Origin: Megaustenia siamemsis | Taxonomy: Eukaryota; Mollusca; Gastropoda; Stylommatophora; Ariophantidae | Assembly (NCBI GenBank): GCA_032433765.1 | Contig: JAVIAB010000051.1 | Coordinates: forward strand, 146,107,568-146,171,567 | Length of the DNA: 64,000 bases | Reading direction: 5' to 3' | In this document: piece by piece, positions 32,621 through 44,371 of the stretch | Numbering within the stretch: position 1 is the first letter of the stretch | Layout of the letters: every line of letters begins with the position of its first letter | Made by a program: the position numbers and the translations under genes | Notes under the pieces: generated by a model | What the model was told of the DNA's origin: nothing | The model's database searches: none | What the model saw: only the letters and a program-made list of their open reading frames with translations

Positions 32621-33955
32621 TTCAATATTTCACCAACAGAGCAAAACCTGCATAATCACAGACGACGATTACTGTTATTGCCTTTCTGAAGTTTATGAGT
32701 CATGTGCACATTTTCACGAATAGGTCAATGATAGCTTGTAGTTTCGAACAAAAACACGGCGTAAGTAATGAAGCCTGCACGCAATGGCTGATTTGGTTCA
32801 TACTCATTTCTTCTCAAGCCCCTACCCCTTACTCTGCACAACCCGTCCATTATAAACATGGCTCATTCAGTTCTCGAATCACTACCTCATCGATTGTAGT
32901 GTCATCGGCCCACAGGTGCCCAGTCTAAAACCCTCATTGTGAATCATGAATGACAGATGTAGTTTTTATAAATGGCTTTTCTTGAAATGAGTGACAGAGA
33001 TTCTGCCTGAGACGGTATAAAGGAAGTATTTTGTTTCTCTCTCAATCCTTTGTGGAGTTTGGCCGTTTTTAGCTTTATATCGATTTCTTGGTCTGCATCG
33101 AAGCAACAAAGGTCACAATAAACTACTGTCTTTCTAGCATTGCTAGTTTTTACATTGCCGTGTTCGTCATTCCTATTATTGATGTTTGTAGTGCGTCGTT
33201 AAGTAGAATGTTTCTTATTATAAGTTATTTTTCCTGCATCAATATTATTTAAGCAGCATTTTTCTTATTTTGGTTTGTTATTTTTGTCTTTCATCCTTAT
33301 TATTATGTTTGCTGCTTCAGCTTCTGCTGCTCCTAGTTTAGCAGTTAATTATGACGTGTTGCTATTTTAGCTCATTTTAACATTGTTAATTAAGTTCTAA
33401 TGTATATTTGTTATTGTATTCGTTCTAAAAGTGTATTTTTTTTATTTCTTCAAGTACTGTTAGCATTTTATTTGTTCTTACAAGTCTCCTAGCGTATTAT
33501 TTAGATTTCATTTCCTTGTATTTGTTAATGGTTAAATGAATTCCACATTTTGTGTATTGCTGATTTCAAGTTCCTTTTTGTGTGTGTTTATGACCTTACC
33601 GAGCTCATCATTTTATTTATAAGGTCGTTCTTCTGTGCACATTTTCCTACTTTCGTTCTTATGATTGTACACATATTGTTTGGGCTTATTTATTCTTTTT
33701 TCTAGTGTCATTATTTTAATTTCATTTCAATTTTGTTTAATCTGTCATGAAATTCTACATTTTCAGTACTTTCAGTAATATTTGCTATTTCTCTTCTACT
33801 TCATGTAGTAACCATATTTTCATTATATTTAAACCTCTGAGTCAAATTACGTGAGTTTTTAATATTTGTATTTAAGCACCGTTGCTGGATGATTTGCTCT
33901 GACTTTTTTGCTGACGGTATCACTATCATCATGTATCGTGCCCATCGTCGAAGGT
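32621..33955. other. AT-rich stretch, possibly with RT traces at the left
   Basis: On the minus strand at ~32905 a WADDTTIDEVVIREL peptide resembles an RT motif C, but its frame has stops on both sides. Nothing could be supported from 33100 to 33955. Confidence 0.3.
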
Positions 33956-33959
33956 GATT

Positions 33960-35090
33960 ACGCATCTCTGTAGTTTTCAATCTCTACCATTGATTCTCTC
34001 TACAAATTTCTTTCTCTGCAATTGTCTCTCTCTCCAAAACTTTCGATCTCTACCATTGATTCTCTCTACAAATTTCTTTCTCTGCAATTGTCTCTCTCTA
34101 CAAATTTCTTTCTCTACAATTGGTTCTCTCAACAAATTTCTTTCTCTGCAATTGTCTCTCTCTCTCTCCACAACTTTCTATCTCTACAAGTCCTATCACC
34201 ACATTTATTTTTCTCTATAACTTTCTGTCTCTATAGTATTCTATCTCTACAGCTTTTATCTCAACAACTTTTTTATCTCTACAGTATTCTTTCTCTACTG
34301 CTTTCTATCTCTACAGATTTCTCTCTCTACAGTATTTTATCTCTGCAGCTCTCTTGCTCTACAGTGTTCTATCTCTACAGTATTCTATCTCCACAATTTT
34401 CTGTCTCTTCAAATTTCTATCTCTACAGTTTTCTTTCTCTAAAACTTTTTATCTCTTCAGCTTCAATCTATACAACTTTCTGTCCCTACAATTTTTTATC
34501 TCTTCAATTTTCTCTCTCTACAAAGTTTGTTTCTACAGTATTCTATCTCTACAGCTTTCTATCTCTACAACTTTCTATCATTGTTTTTTAATATCTTTAC
34601 AGGTTTCAATCTATAAAATTTTCTGTCCCTACAGTTTTCTATTACGCAACTTACTATCTCTACAGCTTTCTGTCCCTAAATTTTTCTATCCCTGCAACTT
34701 ACTATCTCTACAGCTTTCTGTCCCTACAGTTTTCTATCCCTGCAACTTGCTATCTCTACAGTTTTCTGTCCCTACAGTTTTCTATCCCTGCAACTTACTA
34801 TCTCTACATTTTTCTGTCCCTACAGTTTACTATCACTGCAACTAACAATCTCTTCAGTTTTCTGTCCCTACAGTTTACTATCCCTGCAACTTACTATCTC
34901 TACAGCTTTCTGTCCCTACAGTTTTCTATCCCTGCAACTTACTATCTCTTCAGTTTTCTGTCCCTACAGTTTTCTATCCCTGGAACTTACTATCCCTACA
35001 GTTTTCTATCAATTGCAACTTACTATCTTTACAGTTTTCTATCCTTGCAACTTACTATCTCTACAGCTTTCTGTCTCTACAGATGTTGGT
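33960..35090. repeat. degenerate ~15-bp TTTCTATCTCTACAG array
   Basis: Early units (33960-34160) are the longer CAATTGTCTCTCTCTACAAA + TTTCTTTCTCTG type. Later units alternate TTTCTGTCCCTACAG with TTTCTATCCCTGCAACTTAC, giving a ~60-bp higher period at 34640-34990. Long plus frames (LSLQLSVPTVFYPCN) are periodicity effects. Confidence 0.88.
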
Positions 35091-35639
35091 TTTCTAAAAG
35101 AAATCATTCCCTTCAACTTCTCTGTTCCGTTATTTCCCCGTTTACATCTATCTTCTCTTCTTTTACCGTTTCATGACTGACGATAAATTTTAGCTGTTAT
35201 CTTTTCGTTTCATTTTAAATTTACATTGTTTCCTCCCATGTTAGCAATAGATCCTTTATTGCTTTTCTCTCGTTAAGAACGTCGTTGACTTTTATAACGT
35301 GCTACTCTTTTATTTCCTTTAGCTGTTCTTGGTAGTCACGTTATTCTTTGGTAAAACCACATTTCTGAGACCTCCAACTATAACTAACATTGTGCTATCT
35401 ACACTTACTTATGGTGTAGGATTACTGTCTTCTAGCACGGTATTTAATATTTGTATTTATTATTTATTTTGGCTAATTTCTCATGACAACTGTTTCTATA
35501 ACGTTGTTCTTTGTTGTTCTAATTACGATCCGTACGAAGTGATCGGTTAAAGATCATGATTTCTTATTATTTAATTTTGGTAATTACAACATTAAGACCA
35601 TTAATTGTTTATCTTTTCAAAGATTTTTTTCAAATGTTC
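35091..35639. other. AT-rich stretch without recognised feature
   Basis: No supported frame or repeat. Confidence 0.5.
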
Positions 35640-36069
35640 ATAATAAAATATTCTATTCTATTCATGAAATCAGTTTCATTGCACTCGGGCCATCCCTATA
35701 TCCGCTCCACTGCGCCTGCCAGCATGTCTCAAAACGTATACCGACTGATTGTTCTTGTAAGGTGTTTACTGTAGGTACATCTGCTTTTCCCACTAACCAC
35801 TCCGGATCGACCAGACCCTTTTTCTACCTTAAGTCCCCTCAGTTTCTCAATATACACATCATTGTCCCACCCTTTTTCCACCTTTACACGCCTGTTTCTC
35901 AATATACACATCATTGTCCCACCCTTTTTCCACCTTTACACTCCTCAGTCTCTCAATACATACATCATTGTCCCACCCTTTTCCACCTTTAGACTCCTCA
36001 GTCTCTCAATATACACAACATTGTCCCACCCTTTTTTCACCTCTAGACCCCTCAATCTCTCAATGTACA
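35640..36069 (-). pseudogene. RNase H remnant (third copy), left half
   Basis: Minus-strand blocks KGLVDPEWLVGKADVPTVN + TLQEQSV and ETCWQAQWS correspond to PEYFVGKAGASTINTLHEQS in the 20030-20487 copy. The 3' end again has AATAAAAT words near 35650. The copy is interrupted by the LTR element at 36074-43065 and continues at 43070-43290 (TTAAATAATAAAGAACTAAG, cf. TTAAGAAATAAAGAACAAAC at 20380). Confidence 0.7.
35845..36069. repeat. ~52-bp repeat in the RNase H linker, left part
   Basis: TCTCAATATACACATCATTG + TCCCACCCTTTTTCCACCTT + TACACTCCTCAG repeats ~4 times here and ~3 times at 43066-43240, on the other side of the LTR element. Confidence 0.93.
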
Positions 36070-36073
36070 CATC
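36070..36073. other. target-site duplication CATC, left
   Basis: CATC lies just outside the 5' LTR (TG at 36074) and again just outside the 3' LTR (43066-43069). A 5-bp ACATC reading is possible if the last A of the LTR is counted. Confidence 0.75.
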
Positions 36074-37358
36074 TGTTATAGAGTTAGCTAAGGAAGCATA
36101 GAGAGAGCAGGTAATTTAGTCGTTACCGCTCTTTGAATGGACGAGAGCAGTATCATATAATGGCGACCAGCAGAATTTAAGTATAGATTTTCCAGAATAC
36201 AAATTAGGATAACAAGTTGTAGTTCAGGTAGGGGTAGTAGACACCCACCGAAGTAGAGAGGGTCATGACTTGGCCTTGAGATAATAGTTGAGGGGATTTT
36301 CCATGAATCTCCACTCGCCCAGTTGTTGTGAGGGTGACCATCACGCATCGACCTCGTGACGTATTGTCAAATCTCCACGAGTGTCCATGCAAGTTAGTTG
36401 TTATTGTAAATGACCATCACATGATATCATGCACTGAACTCATGGTGTTACTCTGCCAGGTAATTAGCTACCAGGAGAGGTCAGTGTCATGAGGTAATGT
36501 TATTCCAAGTAGGTCATAGAGATTCGGGGAAACAGGATGTTTTTGTCCAAATTTGGGAAAGTTCAGGTGTGAGTCACATATAGTTAGCAAGTGACAAGCT
36601 CAGGTGACCAGATCACGTTGCGAGTGGTCAATTTGCGATGATCTTATTGGTCATTATCTTGCGGGTAGAAGAGAGTTGTTGAGTACTTAAAGTCCTGCAC
36701 AACAGTTTTAAGAAAGTGAGGACAGAGTCAGAAAGTTTAAGTCAGAAAGTTAAATCAGAGGAGCAGAAGAGAAGTAGAATGTAGAAGGTTAGTCAAGAAG
36801 TTAGGATAGAACAAAGAAATTAAGTTAGGAGAGCGAACCAGCAGTTAAGTCAGTCAGAAGTTAGAAGTAGAAGCAGTTAATTATTTTTGAAACAGTTAGA
36901 GTCGGAACAGCTAGAAGTTAAGATTAGAAGTGAAGTCAGTAGTTCAGAAGTTCGAATCTCCAAGTGTAGTTCAAGTCAGTTTAGAAGTTATTCTTGATAG
37001 ATAGTTGATCAAGAATATTATGACTTTAGTTGTGAAGTGTTTGACATATTCTACATCACGTAAGTAGACAAGTTGAATGATGTCTGATGAACAATGTTAT
37101 ATGACAATATGCACTTATTGACATTGCATAATCATCAGTGGTAACCTACGCATGTCCAGAACTTAAGAACATTAGATTCAGAGAAGTGCATCCACTATAT
37201 TGTATCACGGCGAAATCAATAAACTGATTATCATTATTGTTGAAGAAAGACTCTGTCATGATCTTACATATTACATGTTACCTCAATGTTGTGATGTGCT
37301 GTGACCATTAAAGAAGATAAAGATATAATACAACAAAGAACAAGACAACGCTATTACA
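36074..37358 (+). repeat. 5' LTR, 1285 bp
   Basis: TG...CA ends. An ATTGG box and AGTACTTAAAG, a TATA-like word, lie near 36655 and 36690. AATAAA at 37218-37223 is the likely poly-A signal. A related but diverged LTR lies inverted at 59104-60576. Confidence 0.92.
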
Positions 37359-37370
37359 TTTAATAAAAGA

Positions 37371-37386
37371 TTTGGTGCCGTGACCA
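37371..37386 (+). promoter_or_regulatory. candidate primer-binding site
   Basis: TGGTGCCGTGACCAGG follows the LTR end by 12-13 bases. A TGG start is normal for a site that pairs with a tRNA 3' CCA. The tRNA identity is not assigned. The related element at 59104 has ATTTTGGTTGGATTAG at the same place. Confidence 0.55.
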
Positions 37387-38722
37387 GGATGAAACCTGGG
37401 TTTGTCGCGGAGAGAAATCAAATAAGAGTTACAGAAAAGTTTACGGAGGAACAAGTTACCTTACAAGAAGTCAACCTGGAAATCACCGTGTACCGGGTCA
37501 AAAGTTCAACACGACCACACGCCAGCAATTTCTTTCTACCTGATTGTCGAGTGTCTAAGAGAAAGGCACTAGAAATTTTTAGTCAGCTTTAAAATCTGAC
37601 GAAGTGAAAATCGTCATGTTATAAATCAAGAATACATGCCCTTCATGTCAAAAGTTCAGTTACCTGTCGGAGTCCAGTCAAACATAATTTTGTCAAGTAC
37701 AACAAATCAATCGTTCCAAGTTTCGTCCACCTGAATTTCAAGTTTCATTTCATCAATAAGCCGACCTTTGACCCAACACCGGTTGTTTTGAAACGTCATT
37801 ATTGTGTGTGTAGAAAGGACCGATAACTCTCGGCGAAATTGTCCGACATGTGTTGAGTTGAAAATCCCATGTGTCACTTTGATTGAAGAAAATTGGTGTT
37901 TTAATAAAATTCAAGTGGTGTAGTTATATTGGAGAACAAATCAAGTAAGAGTATTAATATTTCAGTGTTACGATATAATGGCCATTCGCGAGTGTTGTTA
38001 AGGTAAAATATATTTATATTAACATTAGACTTAAAAGACAAGGAGACTGACCGTCAGCACAGGTGGGAAACAATAATTAGTTAATTAGAATTTATTAAGT
38101 AATTAATTAATTTTTTTGAGTAGTTAAGTTATTAAGTAGTTGGTTATTAAATTTATTAAGTAGTTAATTTATATATTTATTAAGTAAGTAGTTAAAGGTT
38201 GTAATTTTAAAGTTATGTATTTTGGCTAATAAATAATTATTTTAAAAATTATTATTGGTGATTTGACATATACTATACCAGCAAGTATTGTAAACCATTT
38301 TTTAAGTGCTGGTGATTTAAAAAAAAATAGTGTTATGTAGTTTGGTTTAAAAATAATTATTTTTAAAATAATATTATTGATAATTTGACATGCCATATGA
38401 TATAATGATATTGTAATACATTTTTTATGTGCAGGTTGAACTTTTAAAAGACTAGTTCATGTTTATGTTTAAATTGAATGAAGGTGGTTTATGTTTGTAT
38501 AATTTAAAGATAACCATAATTATTACTATGTAACAGTATAACAATTTTTATTCCACACTAATAATACTTATTATAGTAATAAGATATTAATAATAATTTC
38601 TATTTATTCCAGAAACCGAGGCCAGAGTAGAGCTCATAATGTGCTGATAATTATTACATGTAATATAACATATAATAAATTTTAATTGTTTGTTCTATCA
38701 ATAGTCAAGGGAGAGGTAGGTA
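37387..38722. other. interior of the LTR element, no gene seen
   Basis: After an orphan 70-codon frame (37380-37592) the sequence becomes AT-rich with TTATTAAGTAGTTAATT-type words at 38090-38200 and two similar stretches at 38210-38290 and 38330-38410. I could not derive a protein. Confidence 0.45.
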
Positions 38723-38732
38723 TTATAGGAAA

Positions 38733-39170
38733 CATGGCAACCACAGTAGACCCCACAACCGAAACACTGAGTGGACTGAGACTGGCGATAAACCTGCCAT
38801 CAAACTTAATAGGACAGAGGGAGAGTGTAGAGAATTTGCAGACTTAACACAGAACTGGATAGACATAAAGAATATAACTTTCCAGGCTTGATCGGATGAG
38901 GTATCCACATTCATGAGAAGGTAAGGTAGAATTAATGCCAGTGTGTACATACGGAGACAGAGTATTGGTCTAACGGAAAGGGCATTTGTGAGATCTGGTG
39001 TAAGGGATGATATCCAGTGACAGATCATAATATTTTCATTGAAGGACTAGCCAACAGAGGACAGATGATTAAATTATATTGACTTAGGAAGGATCTTACG
39101 ACAATGAATGGAACTTTAGATTTAGCCAGCAAGGAAGAAATCATATGAGAAGATGTGATTCAAGTATGAG
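38733..39170 (+). pseudogene. gag-like remnant of the LTR element
   Basis: Starting at ATGGCAACCACAGTAGACC, the frame reads MATTVDPTTETLSGLRLAIN + LPSNLIGQ. After shifts it gives ENFADLTQNWIDIKNITFQA, SIGLTERAFVRSGVRDD, FIEGLANRGQMIKLY, LRKDLTTMNGTLDLASKEE. The last two blocks resemble the Gag pattern in which a FI.GL.. stretch is followed by a ...LA.KEE helix. Stops and frameshifts make it non-functional. The assignment rests on pattern and position only. Confidence 0.4.
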
Positions 39171-39184
39171 CATATATTCAATAA

Positions 39185-39832
39185 TAAATAGATGGAACTT
39201 GGATAGACTAAACGGGTCTTATGCTTCAATAAGAAATAGATGGAACTTGGATAAGACTAAACGGGTCTTATGCTTCAATAAGAAATAGATGGAATTGATA
39301 AGACTAAACGGGTCTTATGCTTCAATAAGAAATAGATGGAACTTGGATAAGACTAAACGGGTCTTATGCTTCAATAAGAAATAGATAGAACTTGGATAAG
39401 ACTAAACGGGTCTTATGCTTCAATAAGAGATAGATGGAACTTGGATAAGACTAAACTGGTCTTATGCTTCAATAAGAAATAGATGGAACTTGGATAAGAC
39501 TAAACGGGTCTTATGCTTCAATAAGAAATAGATGGAATTGATAAGACTAAACGGGTCTTATGCTTCAATAAGAAATAGATGGAACTTGGATAAGACTAAA
39601 CGGGTCTTATGATTCAATAAGAAATAGATAGAACTTGGATAAGACTAAACGGGTCTTATGCTTCAATAAGAAATTGATGGAACTTGGATAAGACTAAACG
39701 GGTCTTATGCTTCAATAAGAAATAGATGGAACTTGGATAAGACTAAACGGGTCTTATGCTTCGATAAGAAATAGATGGAACTTGGATAAGACGCAACGAG
39801 TCTTATGCTTCAATAAGAGAAATTAATAATAT
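39185..39832. repeat. 49-bp array (~13 copies) with a hairpin in each unit
   Basis: GAAATAGATGGAACTTGG + ATAAGACTAAACGGGTCTTA + TGCTTCAATAA repeats between the LTRs. Each unit contains ATAAGAC-TAAACGG-GTCTTAT, a perfect 7-bp stem with a 7-base loop. One variant unit has lost the CTTGG segment (39290, 39530) and another reads CGCAACGAGTC. Confidence 0.94.
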
Positions 39833-41775
39833 TATCATGCACTATGTAGACAGGAGATGAATTATAAAGAGTTAAGTTACCAAAGAGAAGACAAGACTAT
39901 ATGTATGAAGATGTCAATAGAGGAACAATAAGGGTCATAAAGTTATGATCGTATAAGAGATACGAGAGTCGATAGACGAGAATGTAAACAAGGGTAAGGG
40001 ATTCCCAAGGTTTACCTGTAATGACAACTGACTAATGAGAAGCCAGAATTCAATTAAGCCGTATAGCTGACCACTTGGGGAGTGAGTCACCTGAAGTAAC
40101 GAATAAAAAAATGGTGGTAACCATGTTTACATCGGCTTAATTAAGGCTTGAGTCGAGTTGAGAGGACGCTATTTACAGACGCAGAAGTCTTAGCGTACCT
40201 AGTTAAGAGAACTCAGAATTGACAGACATATAGAGATACCTAGAGATATAGAAGACAAGAGAGCTGAGGAAATAGAGAGAGAGATTACCTCAGAATAACT
40301 AAGAGTTAAGAGTTACCAAAGAGTAACATATGGTAACTGACTGCGAGTTGGTCAGACGTTTTTGAACTTGCGAAGTTGGATGGTAATCCAAGGAACAACT
40401 GACCAATAATAGGTAATGAGAAATATGAGAAACAAGGTGATGATAACCTGTGTTGAGTGAGACCTAAAAGAATTAGGTGATAAAGGTGATACTAGGAGAA
40501 GTATCATGAGAAAAGGAGTCTGGAAGAGACTCATGTGAAACATGTACCGAGTGATAACTCATAGAACGGTTACATGAGGGAATTATAGGAGACATACAAG
40601 AAGTCAGAGAAATGAGAGAATTATTGAGAGAACCTCAAAGAGAATTCTAAGTTGGAAAATAATCATGTAACTGAGTGATAACTCATAGAAAAGTTACATG
40701 AAAAGAGACGTTATATAAGATAGTGAGATGAAGAAGTATTGAGAACCTGAGAGGTTGATGCGATATATATATTCTGTTGTCGAATGACAAAGATTGTACA
40801 GATATCACGAGGATACGTACACAGAAATAGAGCATTATGACGAATAGAGAGAGATGGAACTTGAGAGATAGTTTCCGGAATTTATTGAGACTAAATAGTA
40901 GTCCTGTGTGAATACAAGAGATTAAGCAGATTACTCTGAGTCAAATGAATGACTAGCAGATGCTGTCAAGTGGACTGTATCCAGATAATTCTGATATTGA
41001 GAGTAGAGAGGAGATACTAAAAGAGAGTATCATGAAGAGGTTCAGTTTTAAAATGAGGCTCAGAGAAGGTATGTTGTAAATAAAGATAAGGCTTAAATAT
41101 GTATGTATATCTATCTGTGTTGCTCATACTAAGTGTTGTTTGTGATCCGTGGTCTCCGGAGAAATGTGCATTGTCTAAGTTTTGTCAGTATATGTTCTAT
41201 GTCAATTGAGCGGATATGTTCTAAAGCATAAAGACTCGTAATAATGATGCATGAAAATGAATGTTGTAAATGGTTTGTTTTTTCTATGAGTTTATTTTTA
41301 GATTCCGATACTGGGATCACAGATGCCAGTCGACAGAGGTTCTGCTGATGCCTGTAATGTAGCTCTCCTCAAGAAGCTGGCAATCAGTCATCAGAAGTAG
41401 TTAGAATGCTCAAGAAGACTTGAAATTGTTTTTTGTAAATTAGCAATGTCAAGGGACAAAACTGGATATATTTTGAAAAATTAAGTCCCTTGGAAATGTT
41501 AAATTTTTTTGCTATAAATAATTTTTATTGCTCAGTACCTTATTGTCTCCTGTCTCCACAATGTTATTGATGCCTTGTTATTATTAAAGAGTGAATGTTG
41601 TTGGGTGACAATTATTTAGAGGAAAATTGTACTGAATTTTTTTAGGTGACTAGAATTTTTGATTTACTATTATGACTAGTAGTCATATATTAATGATGTT
41701 ACATATAACTCTATTACTATTTTTATGTAGATGATACTATGATTTATTTACTTAGAAATAAATGGGATATGTTGT
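39833..41775. other. interior of the LTR element after the array, no gene seen
   Basis: GA-rich sequence with repeated AGAGATACCTAGAGATATAG-like words. No RT, RNase H or integrase motif was found on either strand. Longest frames are under 65 codons. Confidence 0.55.
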
Positions 41776-41785
41776 AAGGGAGGAG
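41776..41785 (+). promoter_or_regulatory. polypurine tract
   Basis: AAGGGAGGAG lies directly before the 3' LTR, the position where plus-strand DNA synthesis starts in LTR retrotransposons. Confidence 0.8.
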
Positions 41786-43065
41786 TGTTATAGAGTTAGC
41801 TAAGGAAGCATAGAGAGAGCAGGTAATTTAGTCGTTACCGCTCTTTGAATGGATGAGAGCAGTATCATATAGTGGCGACCAGCAGAATTTAAGTATAGAT
41901 TTTACAGAATACAAATTAGGATAACAAGTTGTAGAGAGTGGGTAGTAGACACCCACCGAAGTAGAGAGGGTCATGACTTGGCCTTGAGATAATAGTTGAG
42001 GGGATTTTCCATGAATCCCCACTCACCCAGTTGTTGTGAAGTGACGATCACGCATCGACGTCGTGAAGTATTATCAAATCTCCACGATTGTCCATGCAAG
42101 TTAGTTGTTATTGTAAATGACCATCACATGATACCATGCACTGAACTCATGGTGTTACTCTGCCAGGTAATTAGCTATCAGGAGAGGTCAGTGTAATGAG
42201 GTAATGTTATTCCAAATAGGTCATAGAGATTCGGGGAAACAGGATGTTTTTGTCCCAACTTGGGAAAGTTCAGGTGTGAGTCACAGATAGTTAGCAAGCG
42301 ACAAGCTCAGGTGACCAGATCACGTTGCGAGTGGTCAATTTGCGATGATCTTATTGGTCATTATCTTGCGGGTAGAAGAGAGTTGTTGAGTACTTAAAGT
42401 CCTGCACAACAGTTTTAAGAAAGTGAGGACAGAGTCAGAAAGTTTAAGTCAGAAAGTTAAGTCAGAGGAGCAGAAGAGAAGTAGAATGTAGAAGGTTAGT
42501 CAAGAAGTTAGGATAGAACAAAGAAGTTAAGTTAGGAGAGCGAACCAGCAGTTAAGTCAGTCAGGAGTTAGAAGTAGATGCAGTTAAGTAGTTTGGAAAC
42601 AGTTTGAGTCGGAACAGCTAGAAGTTAAGATTAGAAGTGAAGTCAGTAGTTCAGAAGTTCGAATCTCCAAGTGTAGTTCAAGTCAGTTTAGAAGTTATTC
42701 TTGATAGATAGTTGATCAAGAATATTATGACTTTAGTTGTGAAGTGTTTGACATATTCTACATCTCGTAAGTAGACAAGTTGAATGATGTATGATGAACA
42801 ATGTTATGTGACAATATGCACTTATGGACATTGCATAATCATCAGTGGTAACCTACGCATGTCCAGAACTTAAGAACATTAGATCCAGAGAAGTGCATCT
42901 ACTATATTGTATCACGGCGAAATCAATAAACTGATTATCATTATTGTTGAAGAAAGACGCTGTCATGACCTTACATATTACATGTTACCTCAATGTCGTG
43001 ATGTGCTGTGACCATTAAAGAAGATAAAGATATAATACAACAAAGAACAAGACAACGCTATTACA
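41786..43065 (+). repeat. 3' LTR, 1280 bp
   Basis: Same ends as the 5' LTR. AATAAA is at 42925-42930. A 5-base-shorter indel profile and scattered substitutions (for example GGATGAG for GGACGAG) separate the two. Confidence 0.92.
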
Positions 43066-43290
43066 CATCATTGTTCCACCCTTTTTCCACCTTTAGACTC
43101 CTCAATCTCTCAATGTACACATCATTGTCCCACCTTTTTTCACTTTTGGCTCCTCAGTCTCTCAAAGTACACATCATTGTCCCACCCTTTTTCCACCTTT
43201 TGACTCCTCAGTCTCTCAATGTATACATCACTGCCTCATCCATTCTCCTCCACTTCACTTAAATAATAAAGAACTAAGAAAGGTCACTTT
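43066..43290 (-). pseudogene. RNase H remnant (third copy), right half, with ~52-bp repeats
   Basis: CATCATTGTTCCACCCTTTT + TCCACCTTTAGACTCCTCA resumes the repeat cut at 36069. From ~43240, TCCTCCACTTCACTTAAATA + ATAAAGAACTAAG matches the segment just upstream of the linker in the 20030-20487 copy. Confidence 0.72.
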
Positions 43291-43291
43291 T

Positions 43292-43460
43292 GTTGAGCAG
43301 TGGTTAGTGAGCTGGGTTTTGTTTAGGACTAAATGTCGGACTCGATCTTTTAGCCAACAATATTTTAGATTTACTCAGTCTTAAATGATATATGATTTTT
43401 TTTTTCAACAATAAAAACACAGCACCGAAGCAGTGCTGATCATGCTCTTTTTCATTGTAA
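43292..43460 (+). mobile_element. diverged SINE related to the main family
   Basis: AGCAGTGGTTAGTGAGCTGG and GTCGGACTCGATC are A- and B-box remnants. TTTACTCAGTCTTAAATGA + TATATGATTTTTTTTTT mirrors TTCATCCAGCCTTTAATGGG + TACATGATTTTTTT of the main family. The 3' part (AACACAGCACCGAAGCAGTG) is much altered. Either an old copy or a sister family. Confidence 0.55.
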
Positions 43461-44371
43461 AAGAAAATAACATTAACATCATAGTCTCTCAAATAGCACA
43501 CTATAGGGAAAACTGGGTTACTTATTCCTTTAGTTTCTTCATTGAAGAAACCTGCTTTATGTGAATGAATATGTTGATGCGTGATAAACTGATGGTGAAC
43601 GACATATAGCGTCAAAAATAAAATAAGCATGTTATAGCTGTGGAGTTCGTTTATTAATACACGGAGGGCCATGATCACCCACGCCCGTTGCAGACTTGAC
43701 GATGGTGATGATGGTGTATGATATATTTATTTTAACAGATTAGATTTGGTTGAGATATGAAATTGGAAGACGATATAACAATTGTGTAAACCTTGATTCA
43801 AGAACAACGAAGGTTGTGATTTATGATTTCTCTACTGTCACTGTCGGGTAAATGAAAGTTGCAATCAAATTGTTAAACATCACAGTTATTTTATGTCTAT
43901 ATTTGCCATGGAGTCTAATGAACCATTTCTTTACTTTTATCAGACTGTTTTCTCGTGTGTTCTCTCATCTCTACTCTATTCATATGATAGCCCAGTTTTT
44001 TACGACGTAAGCGACTGCCGATATTGATAAAGTTGCAAGTTGATCGTGTGGTCTTCTTTCTTTACTTCCCCCTTCCTCTAGTTACAAAACCTGGGATCTA
44101 GCTTCTGCCAGCAGGGTTCATCGATCCTGGTTAAGCTAATTCTAATTTAGATAAAGTCTACCTTGACATGCCTACTATCTTCCCCAAGAGAATAATTGCC
44201 TACTTGTTCCTATGTCAACTATATCCTGGAGACTAACAATCTAGACTGCTTGATCTCCTAATCGTCCCTATCTATCTTCTACTCTCGAACTGATGAAGTA
44301 ACCATTGGTTGTCTCACGTTATCTGTCTTGCCCACGTCCCAGTGAAAATGGCATGTCTTTTGTCGCCCTTT
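43461..44371. other. stretch with a possible short RT tail, otherwise unassigned
   Basis: At 43665-43735 the plus strand reads RRAMITHARCRLDDGDDG with a GATGGTGATGATGG tail, like the last residues and (ATG)n tail of an RTE-like RT. It is too short to call alone. Nothing else is supported. Confidence 0.35.

Larger units (their letters stand above)
36074..43065 (+). mobile_element. LTR retrotransposon, 7.0 kb, without recognisable pol (nonautonomous or decayed)
   Basis: Two direct LTRs (36074-37358 and 41786-43065) start TGTTATAGAG and end CTATTACA, flanked by CATC. The 4.4 kb interior has a PBS-like site, one gag-like remnant, a 49-bp array and a polypurine tract, but no protease, RT, RNase H or integrase motif in any frame I could follow. 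The two LTRs differ at roughly a dozen places in their first ~350 bases by eye, so the insertion is not recent. Its target is an RNase H remnant. It would need enzymes from a relative to move. Superfamily cannot be decided. Confidence 0.9.

Noticed and set aside
32621..32930. WADDTTIDE peptide as RT motif C on the minus strand
   Set aside because: It has stops on both sides and no other RT motif in order, so it is noted only as a trace.
37380..37592. 70-codon frame after the 5' LTR as gag start
   Set aside because: MTRMKPGFVAERNQIRV... has no Gag-like feature, and the frame closes without continuing.
37359..41785. Hidden pol gene in the LTR element
   Set aside because: I looked for YxDD, DTGA, HxxH/CxxC and YTDA-like motifs by eye on both strands and found none. 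A profile search could still change this.
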